A stretch of 64,000 nucleotides of DNA from Calamus simplicifolius (Eukaryota; Streptophyta; Magnoliopsida; Arecales; Arecaceae), in assembly GCA_900491605.1 (NCBI GenBank), contig UESW01000055.1, forward strand, positions 62,001 through 126,000. The letters are read 5' to 3'. Positions 24,328-34,464 of this stretch are shown here, one piece after another. The notes beneath the pieces were generated by a model. The model ran no database searches. It had not been told where the DNA came from and was given only the letters and a program-made list of their open reading frames with translations. A program made the translations under genes and the position numbers. Within the stretch, counting starts at the first letter, position 1; each line of letters starts with the position of its first letter.

Positions 24328-25228
24328 TCACAGAAAGGTGAGGAGTCGGTCACGAGCCTCCTCTGGGAGTAGGGCTCCAATCCGGACTGTTCTCGTTGGG
24401 TCCTCCCTGAGGGGGAAGTAAGCAGTCGCTCGGCCGTTCTCCTCTTTTTCCAGGTCTCGGGGATCCAGCGTCTCAGGTACCAGTGCGGGTGCCACCCCCT
24501 GCGGACTAGGGGCCATGTGGTAGCAAAGTGAAGGTGGATTCTGCTCTTTCCGCATCTCCCCGACTCCTTCGCTGGTGGGAAACCTCACGAGGAGCCTCTT
24601 AGTGGATATGACGGCATCCAAAAGATTGAGCCCGGGCCTCCGAGGATCGCGTTGTAAGCAAGGGGCATGCGAACCACCAAGAACTTCATGAAAATCGTGC
24701 TTTGACACGGGGCTGTGCCAGCTGTCACAGGGAGAGTGACCTCCCCCTCGACTTTCACAGAATCTTCAGTAAACCCCATCAGGGGCGTGGCGACGGGCCG
24801 AGTAGATCAGGTGACAGGTTCATTCGAACAAAAGCGTCATAGTTCAAAACATCCACAGAGCTCCCACTATCAACTAGAATTCTCTTTACAGGATGTTTAG
24901 CGATCGTCATAGATACGACGACGCTGTCATCATTCTTGTTTACTATCTCCTCTAAATCCTTCTTAAAGAAAGGAATTACAGAATCCAACTCCCCCTCCCC
25001 TCTCGGCCTCTTCGGCGGGCCTCCTGCCCCATAGGAAATCATTGCCACCGTCTTCTCCGTTGGGGCATTGTCGATTATCGGCAGCGGGGGCGCTGACGGG
25101 CCAGGAGCTCCCGAGTTATTCCTCTGGACGAACTTTCCCAGGTGGCCCCGCTGGATAAGGTCTTCAATAGCCTTCTTCAGCTGGCGACACTCGTCAGTAT
25201 CATGACGTGATCCCGGTGGTAGCGACAA
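24328..25228 (-). pseudogene. Gypsy protease region
   Basis: Minus strand. The segment starts at the gag-PR linker (HDTDECRQLKKAIEDLIQRG) and reaches the aspartic protease box LVDSGSSVDVL near 24875-24845, within VSMTIAKHPVKRILVDSGSS. The frame breaks at about 24780 and continues through the protease C-terminal part (PLAYNAILGGPG) towards RT. Protease cleaves the gag-pol polyprotein. Confidence 0.85.
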
Positions 25229-26618
25229 TAGAGGTTCTTGTTGCGAGGGATCTTCGGGTTTAATGGAGGAGGGCGCTGAAGATATGACTCCCCTTCAATC
25301 TCGAGTAAGATCTGAGATATCGGGGCGAGCAGTGGGGTGTAGGGTCCATCTCTTGGTGCAGGGGCTCGGGGACGATTATCTGGCCAGCGAGGAGGCTCAG
25401 GTCTTCTGGGGCGAGCTTCGGCAGGTTCCGATCGGGCCGGTTTCTTGGGGACGTTCCCGCCAGCCTCACGCCGGGAGAAGTCAGCCTCGTCAGCTCGAAT
25501 GTACTTCTGGGCCCGGGTCAGAAGCTCGGCGTAGGAGCCGGATGGCTTCTTGTCGAGGGAGTACGCGAAGCGAGACGGACGAAGCCCTCGCTTCAAGGCC
25601 AAAGTAGCCACAGAGTCTTCAAGGTTGTAGATCTCCAGGGCCGCCTCCTTGAACCGAGCAACATAATCCCGTAGGAACTCACCGCTCTTCTACTGGACGG
25701 CAAAGAGGCTATCTGCTACCCTTGGAATCTTCCAGCAGGCATCAAAATGGGACAAGAAAGCCCTCTCCAACTGGCGGAAGGAATCAATGCTCCGTGGTGG
25801 CAGGCGGGAGTACCAAGCTCGGGCGGCCTTCTTCAGGGTGGCTGGGAAGGCGATGCACATAAGTGAGCCGGTGGCCCCCTGGACTTGCATGAGAACTTTA
25901 TAACTTTCCAAGTGGTCTAAGGGGCTGTGGTCCCGTCATAAGGATCTAGCTGGGAAAGGCAGAACCGGGTGGAGATGGGTTCTTCCATGATGCGGCGAGA
26001 TAATGGAGGCCGGCTGTCGTAGTCCGTCTCTGGCAAGTGGGTGATCTGACGGCTAAGTTCCTCCAAGCTCTGGTTATACTCGTCGAGTCGTCGCTCGGCT
26101 CGACGGGCCATCCGGCCATCAACAGACCCCTCCCCAGAAGATTCAGAGGACGGAGAATGGGGACGACGATGTCGGCGAGGGCGCTCTGCCTCCTTCCCAT
26201 GCCGCCGCTTAGGAGAGACACTAGCATGGCGGGAAGGCGACCGGTGCCTCTTAGAGACTTCCCGGTGGTGAGGCTTGGGCGGAGCTTGATGGTGGCGATC
26301 CCCGGGCACCGGTGATCTCCTCTGGAAGGAATGCTGGCTGGGTTGTACCACCCCTAGGACTGATGGATTTGGCTCCGGCTACTGCGCGGCCGCCTGTTGG
26401 TGCTGCAGGCCTTGAACCGCCGCCGCCAGAGATTGGACTTGCGTGGCCAGGGCGGTGAATCGATCTTCTTGGAACTGCTGCGGGAGAGATGCTAGGACAT
26501 CGGCCGGAGGAGCGGAAGGTCCAGCCTCCTGGGGGTGCAGCGGCTTCGAATGCTGGCCGCGAGAGCCGGGGGGGCCTCCGCGGGTGGACCGGCCCCGCGA
26601 CGCTGCCCCCCAGCGCAA
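25177..26618 (-). pseudogene. Gypsy gag
   Basis: Minus strand. A Gln/Pro-rich start (from about 26618) leads to an Arg/His/Ser-rich segment (26351-25917). The capsid-like core follows: EPISTRFCLSQLDPYDG, then CIAFPATLKKAARAWYSRLP, then a stop at about 25690, then YVARFKEAALEI and SDYAELLTRAQKYI-type sequence (the last read here as GSYAELLTRAQKYI). It ends in YCRYHRDHV, part of the Tat-type CxxH zinc motif. At least three lesions separate these segments. Gag forms the virus-like particle. Confidence 0.85.
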
Positions 26619-26720
26619 CTGGCAGAAACTCCCTTCGTTCGGGTCGTCACCATGACTTCAAGAGCTTGAAGAGAGAAATTGCAGATTGCTGGTTCGATGT
26701 CTTTTTCTTTCCCCCCCTTC

Positions 26721-26732
26721 CTGGCGTGCCAA
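26721..26732 (-). promoter_or_regulatory. Gypsy primer-binding site
   Basis: On the minus strand, TGGCACGCCAGG begins two bases after the 5' LTR end. Its position and TGG start fit a tRNA 3'-CCA primer. I do not assign which tRNA. Confidence 0.7.
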
Positions 26733-26734
26733 TC

Positions 26735-27926
26735 TGATGACGCCAGGTCACCTTCTTCAAGCGTCGGGGAAGACAGACGTCCTTCTCGCCGGACCCCTGC
26801 AAGAAAAGTCCTCGGAGACCGGATGTTCCGGTGGGGACCCTCCGACGCTCAAGTTAGTTACTTGGGATCAGACAAGAACTGCTCAGCAGAAGGGAGCTAA
26901 GACAGTCAGGGTTTTGCTAGGAGGAAGAAAGCTAGAAAATCAGTGTTCGAATATCCTTACAGCGAGCGCGTGCTTTTATACCTGTTCGGATGTCCCCTTT
27001 CTGTTCCCATCATCACTGATTCTTAGGAGCCCAGTTTAGTAACGGACAAAATACGGGGCCGACGATGACAAGTTGTACTGTTATCGTACATACCGGATGC
27101 ATCATGAGTTACATGTCAGTACGACCTCACAGATGTCTCGCGTCTGGGGTAGCGTCTGGTACGTGTCACCTGCTACAACGGGCAGGTGGTGATCCACATG
27201 CCGTAACAGGGTATGGCCATGCACAGTGACTAAGATACAACGGATCATACGCCGTTATGAGGCATGGCCACCCTCTGCCATGGATGTGCGGTAGATTATG
27301 TGAGCATGCCAGGTGGCCCAGAATAACCTGACCATGCGTCGGGGATTGAGATGCCATTCGTGCGCCCTGAGACTGAGTAGGAGGTCCCGGGGTTAATGTA
27401 CTGTCCATGGCCCCGAGACCGAGAGGTAGGTTTCGGGGGTTGGATACTGTTCATGTGCCCCGAGACCGAGAGGTGGGTCTCGGGGTTGAGATACTGTTCA
27501 TGTGCCCCGAGACCGAGAGGTTGAGATACTGTTCATGTGCCCCGAGACCGAGAGGTAGGTCTCGAGGGTTGAGATACTGTTTATGTGCCCCGAGACCGAG
27601 AGGTAGGTCTCGGGGGTTGAGATACTGTTCATGTGCCCCGAGATCGAGAGGTAGGTCCCGGGGATTGAGATACTGTTCATGTGCCCCGAGACCGAGAGAT
27701 AGATCCTGGGGGTTGAGATACTGTTCATGTGTCCCGAGACTGAGAGGTAGGTCTCGAGAGTTGAGATACTGTTCATGTGCCCCGAAACCGAGAGGTAGGT
27801 TCCGGAGGGTTGAGATACTGTTCATGTGCCCCGAGACCGAGAGGCAGGTCTCGGGGGTTGATGTAGCCCCCGTCAGTTGCCGATATCTTTGCCGTTTACT
27901 CTAACGGCATAGGATCAGCCATATCA
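26735..27926 (-). repeat. Gypsy 5' LTR (right copy)
   Basis: 1,192 bases, matching the left LTR. A TATAAAAG box on the minus strand lies at 26980-26973. The LTR has about 11 hairpin units against about 13 in the left copy, one of them truncated (near 27510-27530), and lacks the 22-base duplication. The pair therefore differs mainly in repeat copy number, with scattered substitutions. Confidence 0.93.
27365..27862. repeat. 48-bp hairpin minisatellite in the Gypsy 5' LTR, about 11 units
   Basis: Same unit as at 15545-16165: arms CCCGAGACC and GGTCTCGGG around GAGAGGTA. Most units have one or two substitutions, which often fall in the right arm (GGTCCCGGG, GATCCTGGG). One unit near 27510 has lost its right arm. 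Confidence 0.92.
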
Positions 27927-27931
27927 CCTTT

Positions 27932-28187
27932 CTTCCAAGCGCTCTCTCTCAAATGATAATTTGTCAGCCTCTAAGTCATCATATTTATTAAAAAAAGATA
28001 AATAATGAGCACAAATATTAATATATATACTTTATATAATTTAATTTAAATCTAAATATATATAGGCATAGTAAACTTGGTAAATATTTAAAAAATTTAA
28101 TAATATATGCATATAATTAATTATAGTCTAATTATAATTAATTAAAGACCACATAATTTATCTCATTCTTTATCATTCATTTTCATA

Positions 28188-28226
<39 letters not shown>

Positions 28227-29607
28227 CCATAAATATCAGCCGCATGTCATATTTGATAATATTGTTATGTCATATTTTTAATATATGATCGAGGAATAAT
28301 CTCGTATCACATTTTTAGTTTATGATGAGATAATTTAACAAGATTGGTTATTAAAAGATATGTATTAGCAACCAAACACAATTAAATAATTGCATTAAGA
28401 ACATAATTTGTAACTTGATTAAAATATAGATTTCATAATAAAACTTTATTCCATTTTAAAACAATTGTGTGTATGCGTGCGTCCGGAGAGGCTATTTACG
28501 TGTAACCCAGGCTAACCAGCACATTATCCCTAAACATGACACAAAAAAAAAAAAAAAAAAACCCACAGAAATCTAATGCAAAAAATGCTCCAAGTCTGAT
28601 TTGTCTGACTTACAAACTTTCCCTTTTCTTTTCTAACAAACAACTTGCATCATCTTAGATACTGGTTTCCAACGATGGGTGCTGTTGGAAGTCCTAATCC
28701 AAACTGACAAATTGAAGACTTATACATCTAACGGGCCTTTTACTCTGGTGTGGGATCTGAATCAATGGAAGAGATCATTAATCTAGCAGATAAAATTTGA
28801 GTTTGTGGTAGACCAGAATAGAATAGAAGCTGTGTAGAGCAGAGCGCATGCAAGGTTTATGATCTCCAAGTTCCGCAGAGAGTTTTGGTATTTTAATTTG
28901 AGTGGGATCTTAATGCAGGTCTCCAGATAACCATTATATATATATATATATATAAATTATTGGATCCCCATCCCCCCCCCCCCCCCCCCCCCCCCGTTCT
29001 TCGTTTTGTACCTCCTTCTCTCCACGGACATCTAGGGGATATTTTCTCCTATTCTCTCTTCTTCCCTTATATTACATTACCTTTTGCACTACATTACCTT
29101 GGACCCAAGAGGTTGTACAGCAAAAGCGTTTCATATCATTTGTATAATTTATTTAGGAGATTTTTGCTATGTTAGATTTATCCACTTCCGTCGTCCTTAT
29201 CCTTCTCAATTTCGCGTGTACATCCTTGTCTCTAAAAATTTATATGAATTGAACGTTTGTGCGAACAATCCAAATTTCTTTGTAACGAGGACATGAAATT
29301 AATAAATGTCAGGACCCATGGAGACGGACTGCTCTACCAACCTAGAACTAATCTTCTTCTTACTCGGATGGTGAAATTGCTTTTTTTTTTTTTTACCGCT
29401 GTCAATACAATAAATTATAATAACACAACACTTAAAATGACAAAGAAGGAAAATACAGTATTCATTATAATGGATTAGATAGTGTTATACCAGTCTATTA
29501 AGCACAGATAATAATTATTATTTTTGCATTTATATCGTTTCTTTAAATAAAATAGTATTCCACCTTTTGTTCCAAGAGAGTATGCCTTAAAATTATATAT
29601 ATATATA
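27932..29607. other. AT-rich spacer with (TA)n and a poly-C tract
   Basis: No gene seen. It holds TA repeats near 28191-28221 and 28935-28954, an A-run at about 28543-28561, and a C homopolymer of about 23 bases near 28973-28995. Open frames near 28960-29480 start in the poly-C or AT-rich DNA and have no family features. Confidence 0.7.
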
Positions 29608-30236
29608 TGTTGGGCCTAGTATGGTGCTATCAAGGCTCAAGAGAGCTAACTTGTATTGGACTGGATGTGGGTTAAGGGTTGAGATTAAATCAACTCACAG
29701 ATGTATATGGGCTTGGGGATTAGTTTAAACTTATTGGGTTAGTCAATGGGAGTTTTTTGTTGAGTCTGGGCCTGACTCACTTGATGGATGTATTTAAATT
29801 CTAGTTTCTAGGGTTTGGATGGAATAAGCAAAAGATTCTTTTCTCCTTCTCTATCTTCTCCCTTCTCCTCTACGTCTTCTATGTTGCTCATGTTGCGTCG
29901 GGCTTCGTCGCACGTGGAGATTCGTGGATCAAAAGAGATCTATTCGTGGGCATACGGGCATTGCGTGGGTCCTCCCAGGAAGCCGGGTTCTCCCAAGAAG
30001 ACGTGGACATGAGGTGTTCTCCCAACGTGAGGGAAGCTCATGGGAGGAGAGGGGAGGAAGGAGTCTTCATATGTGAGCTTGTAGGGAGGAGAACGTGACA
30101 TGTTCCTCTCACGGCTTTAAAAGAAAGTGCATTACCACTGCGCCAATCTAAATGTTGGCAATGAAAGGTGAAAGCCTAGGATACTTTTTTAGTGAGGTTG
30201 ATTCCATTACTGTTCATCAACGACTAAACCCCAATA
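29608..30236 (+). repeat. Copia (first) 5' LTR
   Basis: 629 bases matching 33258-33890. The TATA-like box TATTTAAAT is at 29791-29799. The final CA is mutated to TA (CCCCAATA); the 3' LTR keeps CCCCAACA. Confidence 0.88.
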
Positions 30237-30238
30237 GT

Positions 30239-30250
30239 TGGTATCAGAGC
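30239..30250 (+). promoter_or_regulatory. Primer-binding site (initiator Met tRNA) of the first Copia
   Basis: TGGTATCAGAGC, the usual plant Copia site complementary to the 3' end of initiator methionine tRNA, two bases after the 5' LTR. Confidence 0.92.
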
Positions 30251-30370
30251 CTGGTTCAGGAAAAAGTTGTTTGGAGATCTTCGATGGCTGTAAAAATTTG
30301 AGCAAGGCATCATCAGGGTACTCTCTATTTTTTGAAATATTTTATGCTATTTTTTGGTTGAAATCTCGCC

Positions 30371-31122
30371 ATGGGTAGTAGCATAAAATTAAATTTTGAG
30401 AAGTTTGATGGAAAGTGAAGTTTCTCCATATGAAAAGTTCGAGTAAAGGACCTTCTTGTGTAGCACTGGCTTTGGAAGAAATGAAAGATGAAATGATAGA
30501 TAAGTAATAGATGTCGTTGGAAAAGAAAGCATGTTCAACGATCAGATGATGCCTGATAGATTCAGCCCTTTATTCAGTGCTGGAGGAGAAGACCTTGAAG
30601 GGACTCTGGTCAAAGTTGCAAGCCCTCTATATGGGAAAAAATATGTGCAACAAGTTGATGTTGAAAAAGCGCCTCTACACAGCCTTCAGATGTCAGCAGG
30701 TGGAAGTTGATATTGAAGAAGGGCCTCTACAACCTTTGGATGTCAAAAGGTGGAGATGTGCTGAGCCATATCCAGGTGTTCGACCAAGTAAACAATGAAT
30801 TGCTGAATATCTGGGTCAAGATGGAGGAGGAAAATAAGACACTTTTGTTATTGTGTTTGCTGTCCACATCACATGACTCATTAGTTACGATGCTGCTCTA
30901 CGAGAAGGAGATATTATTCTATGAAGATATTGTCTCGATATTTCGGACGAATAATTAGAGGGAGAAGATGACCAAGGATGTTATTCCTCAAGATCTATTA
31001 GTTGGGGAAGGATCAAGCAGAGGCAGGGACAAGAGTAAGCCTAGGAGATGGTTACAGTCCAGGAAGGCTAAGTGCTACAAGTGTGGTGAGGTAAGACATT
31101 TTAAGAGGGACTATCCAAAGTG
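30371..31122 (+). pseudogene. Copia (first) gag
   Basis: It starts with ATG at 30371 (MGSSIKLNFEKFDGK) and then has several early stops. Later gag sequence is clear (LYMGKNMCNKLMLKKRLY, then VFDQVNNELLNIWVKMEEE), as is a damaged zinc knuckle near 31075-31120 (CYKCGEVRHFKRDYP, final Cys lost). A 52-base tandem duplication (30654-30705 and 30706-30757) shifts the frame inside the core. Gag would form the particle; this one cannot. Confidence 0.85.
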
Positions 31123-32656
31123 AAAAAGGGAGAAAAGGAAGGATCTAAATCTATGAGTACAGTTGCAGGCCAAAAGATGAAGGATGATCTCTTGGTGGTA
31201 TTAGATGGTCACAGGCACAACACAGAGATATGGACCTTGGATTTAGCTTGTTCTCATCATTACACTCCCAACCGATCGTGGTTCAGCACTTACACAGAGG
31301 TTGATGAGGGGTGTATAACTCTTGAAGAAGATCACCCTTGCAAGATGACAGGGATTGGCATAGTGAGGATGAGGATGTTTGATGGCATAGTGCGTACTCT
31401 TACCAGCGTGAAGCATATCCCAGAACTTAAAAAAAAATGGTGTTACTATGGTACCTGGAGCAGACTAGATACAGCTTTAGGAGTCATGCTAGGAGTGGAG
31501 TTCTGAATATCTCCAATAAAGATATAGTGGTGATGAGAGGGAGAAGGCTGGAGAATAACTTATACAGGTTGGTGGGCTCTGTGGTGACCAAAAAATCTGA
31601 GGCAACAGCTATGGAATAGGATTCTCGGGATGTGTACAGGATGTGGCATTACCGCCTAAGCCACATGGAAGATAAGAGATGAAAGAACTGAGCAAGAAAG
31701 GGCTATTTTCAGACCTAAGTGGTGGAGATATGGAGATCTGTGAGCCATGTTAGATAGGGAAACAAAGGAGAGTGCAGTTCTTGGTCAGCACAGTTAGGAG
31801 TGCAGAACCATTAGAGCTAGTACACATGGATGTCTCGAGATCAGCCCCGATTTCTACAAGAAATGAGGCCACATACTTCTTTATCCTGATAGATGATTTT
31901 TCAGGAAAGCAGTGGATCTACTTCATTAAGGAGAAATCAGAGGTCTTCACCAAGTTCAGAATTTGGAAGGTTGAGGTGGAAAAGAAGCAGGGTAGGAGTG
32001 TGAAGTATCTAAGGTCAGACAATGGCAGAGAATACACCAGCAGGGAGTTTCAGAGATTTTATGAGAAGTGGGGCATCAAAAGGTACTTCTCGATGATGGA
32101 AACTTCTCAACAGGAAGAGGTGGCTGAGAGGATGAACAGAACACTGTTAAAAAAAGCAAGGTGCTTGAGGCTGCAGGCAGGACTTCCAAAGATGTTTTGG
32201 GTTGATGCAGTAGCTGCAGCTAGCTACTTGATCAATCGGTCACTGCATACCAGGTTGGATGGAGGCATTCCAGAGGAGATATGGTCTGGAAGAAAGATAA
32301 GCCTGAACCATCTGAGGGTGTTTGGATGCACAACATTTATGCATGTTGGTGCTAGAGAGCGAAGTAAGTTGGACGTTAGGTTAAAGAAAATGGTGTTCCT
32401 AGGCTACCCACATGGAATCAAGGGGTATCGACTGTGGGACCCCTTGGAGAATAAGGTTATCATTAGCAGCGATGTGACTTTCGATAAGAGCCCGATCCTT
32501 CAGAGCAGAGATAGTATAGATGTACAGCAAGGACTACAGGAAGTGGAACACGGTAATAGTAGTCAAATGACCTCCTACACAGTCATGCTATTTGCTAATG
32601 GACCAGGAGGATTTGAGATTCAGGTGGAGAGGATTGACAAAGGGGTTAGAAACTAG
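31123..32656 (+). pseudogene. Copia (first) protease and integrase
   Basis: The protease box is altered to LDLACSHHYTP (normally DSACSHHMT) near 31230-31270. The pre-integrase zinc region (WHYRLSHMEDK-like, near 31640-31690) has stops. The integrase core is open from 31772 to 32656: LVHMDVS and LIDDFSGKQWIYF give the first Asp region, LRSDNGREYTS the second Asp, and EEVAERMNRTLL the Glu. It continues to FGCTTFMHVGARERSKLD and VFLGYPHGIKGYRLWDP. The 294-residue stretch is uninterrupted. Confidence 0.88.
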
Positions 32657-32789
32657 GAAGTTCAGCAGGATGCAGCTGAGCAGAGGACTCAGGAGGATGC
32701 AGCCGAATAGGGGACTGATACTGGGATCGCACTACATAGGACCAGAAGAAACATGCGACCACCAGTTCGATACGGTTTTAAGGATTCGG

Positions 32790-33250
32790 TGTCATATGCC
32801 ATGATGATAGTGAATGGAGACCCTTGCACCTATCAGGAGGCTATGGAGAACTAGGATAGTAATGACAGAGATAGGTGGGTCCAGGCTATGGCAGGAGATG
32901 CAGGCTATGGCAGAGGAGATGCAGTCTCTCCACAAGACTGGCACGTGGTAGGTAGTCCAGTTGCCACAAAGGAAGAAACCCATTAGTTGCAAATAGGTTT
33001 ATCAACGCAAGAAAGGGCTTTCAAAGCAAGGGGGTATTAGGTATAAGGCAGGACTAGTGGCCAGAGGATACTCTCGGAAGAAAGGCTTCGACTACAGAAA
33101 GCTACTACAAGAAGGTGGAATGGAGCTGATGAAGGTACATACCAAGGAGAACCTAGCAATGCACTGACCAAGGTTCTTTCATAGGACAGCTTTCGTAGGG
33201 ATGCAGCTGATGGACATGGCGAACGTGCTGAGGCCTTGAAAGTACCAAGG
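32790..33250 (+). pseudogene. Copia (first) RT remnant fused to the polyprotein end
   Basis: The N-terminal RT lead-in survives (a WVQAMAGDA-like segment, then RYKAGLVARGYSRKKGFDY, ending near 33095). The next recognisable sequence is the last part of the polyprotein (GMELMKVHTKENLAMH, then FVGMQLMDMANVLRP). Everything between, including the RT active site and RNase H, is absent. The apparent junction is at about 33095-33118. Confidence 0.75.
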
Positions 33251-33257
33251 TGAAGAT

Positions 33258-33890
33258 TATTGGGCCTGGTGTGGTACTATCAAGGCCCAGGAGGGCTAAT
33301 TTGTATTGGGTTGGTATGAGTCCAAGGATTGAGATTAAATCAAGTCATGGGTGTACATGGGCTTGGAGATTAGTTTAATCTCATTAGGTTAGTCAATGAG
33401 AGTTTTTTGTTGAGTCTGGGCATGGCCCACTTGATGGATGTATTTAAACTATAGTCTCTAGAATTTGGATGAAATAAGTAACAAATTCTTTTCTTTCAAG
33501 AATTCGGTGGTGATTTATGGATCAAAAGAGAACGTGAGTGGATTTCTCACGATTCATGTATGAAAAGGAGAACGTGTCCCTCTCACGAAAGGCTTTCGTG
33601 ACGTAACGGGAAGGAGAACGTGTCCCTCTCATGGCTTTTGTGTGAGTGCATGGTGGATTTCGTGGATTTCTCATGGGAAATGTGGAGCAAGGGGCGGTCC
33701 AGCAAGAAAAGAAGGATTAAAAAAAATCCTAAAATAAAGGGGACTGTGCATTTGAACACAAATCAAGGGTTCGAAGGCAAACGCATTATCACTACACCAA
33801 TCTAATTTTTAACAATAAAAGATGAAAATCTATGATACTTCTTTAGCGAGATTGATTTCATTGCTGTTCATCAATGACTAAACCCCAACA
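33258..33890 (+). repeat. Copia (first) 3' LTR
   Basis: 633 bases. It starts TATTGGG (a one-base change from TGTTGGG) after a purine-rich AAGGTGAAGAT and ends CCCCAACA. Compared with the 5' LTR it shows many substitutions and a differently arranged middle. Confidence 0.88.
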
Positions 33891-33895
33891 AAATA

Positions 33896-34464
33896 CAAAA
33901 TCAGTCAAATAGAAGTTCAGACATTTGATTCTAATTTTAAATTTTATTTTAACTTTTCTTTTTTTACTTAATTAAAGATATGACTTTACGAGGATATTTT
34001 ATAGAAGATATAATTGCATATATAAAAATATAATTTATTTTTTAATTAGTACTCATTATTTTTTGCACAACATTATCATGAAAACAGTCATAGCAAATTA
34101 GCAAGCATTGTTTTAATATATAAAAAAAATCAAAAATTTAAAATGATACATTTGTGACGTAAGTTCGTTCCATTATTGTTCAATTGTTCGTCTGTTACAT
34201 CATGGGCATCTTGCGGCCACATTGCATCCCCTCAAGAATGACAACCTGTTATTAATTATAAGCTTCAAATTTTTGTGGCACCTTCCACTCTTTTCGTAGC
34301 CAACGTCACGGTTTACACGGTAAAGTTAGTTCCCTTTGTTTTATCTCACCGCTGGCTGGTACTCCAGCTTTCCTTGCTAAAGACTCTGCCTCACTTGGCC
34401 AGGTGCAGACAGAACTTCATTTTCTGTCTCAGTGCTGCCTGCAGTGGTGTTGGAAAGAAAGGCC
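33896..34464. promoter_or_regulatory. Upstream region of ALDH2 copy 2
   Basis: AT-rich DNA up to about 34200, then a more mixed-composition stretch leading to the start codon. The 5' leader of copy 2 probably begins here. The sequence around the ATG (GGCCATGGCGATGGCAAG) matches copy 1 closely. No TATA box is assigned. The Copia 3' LTR ends only 575 bases before the ATG. Confidence 0.4.

Larger units (their letters stand above)
14897..27931 (-). mobile_element. Complete Gypsy LTR retrotransposon, Tat type, minus orientation
   Basis: Target duplication CCTTT lies at 14897-14901 and 27927-27931, directly outside LTRs that begin TGAT and end ATCA. In the element's own direction the order is 5' LTR (27926-26735), primer-binding site, gag, protease, RT, RNase H, a second archaeal-type RNase H, integrase, 1.6 kb satellite, an antisense ORF, a purine-rich tract and the 3' LTR (16229-14902). 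A second RNase H plus an ORF opposite to gag-pol are known hallmarks of the Tat/Retand/Ogre lineage, which is the basis of the assignment. Several stops and frameshifts interrupt gag-pol, so it is probably not autonomous. It separates the two ALDH2 copies. Confidence 0.93.
29608..33890 (+). mobile_element. Copia LTR retrotransposon, internally deleted
   Basis: It begins TGTTGGG and ends CCCAACA. Flanks are ATATA (29603-29607) and AAATA (33891-33895), an imperfect target duplication. Gag, zinc knuckle, protease and integrase are recognisable. RT and RNase H are reduced to the extreme N-terminal and C-terminal ends, so it could move only with proteins from another element. LTRs are visibly diverged, with their middle parts hard to align, so this insertion is older than the Copia at 43,551. 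Confidence 0.9.

Noticed and set aside
28960..29175. Proline-rich small protein
   Set aside because: The prolines are the poly-C homopolymer; nothing else supports coding.
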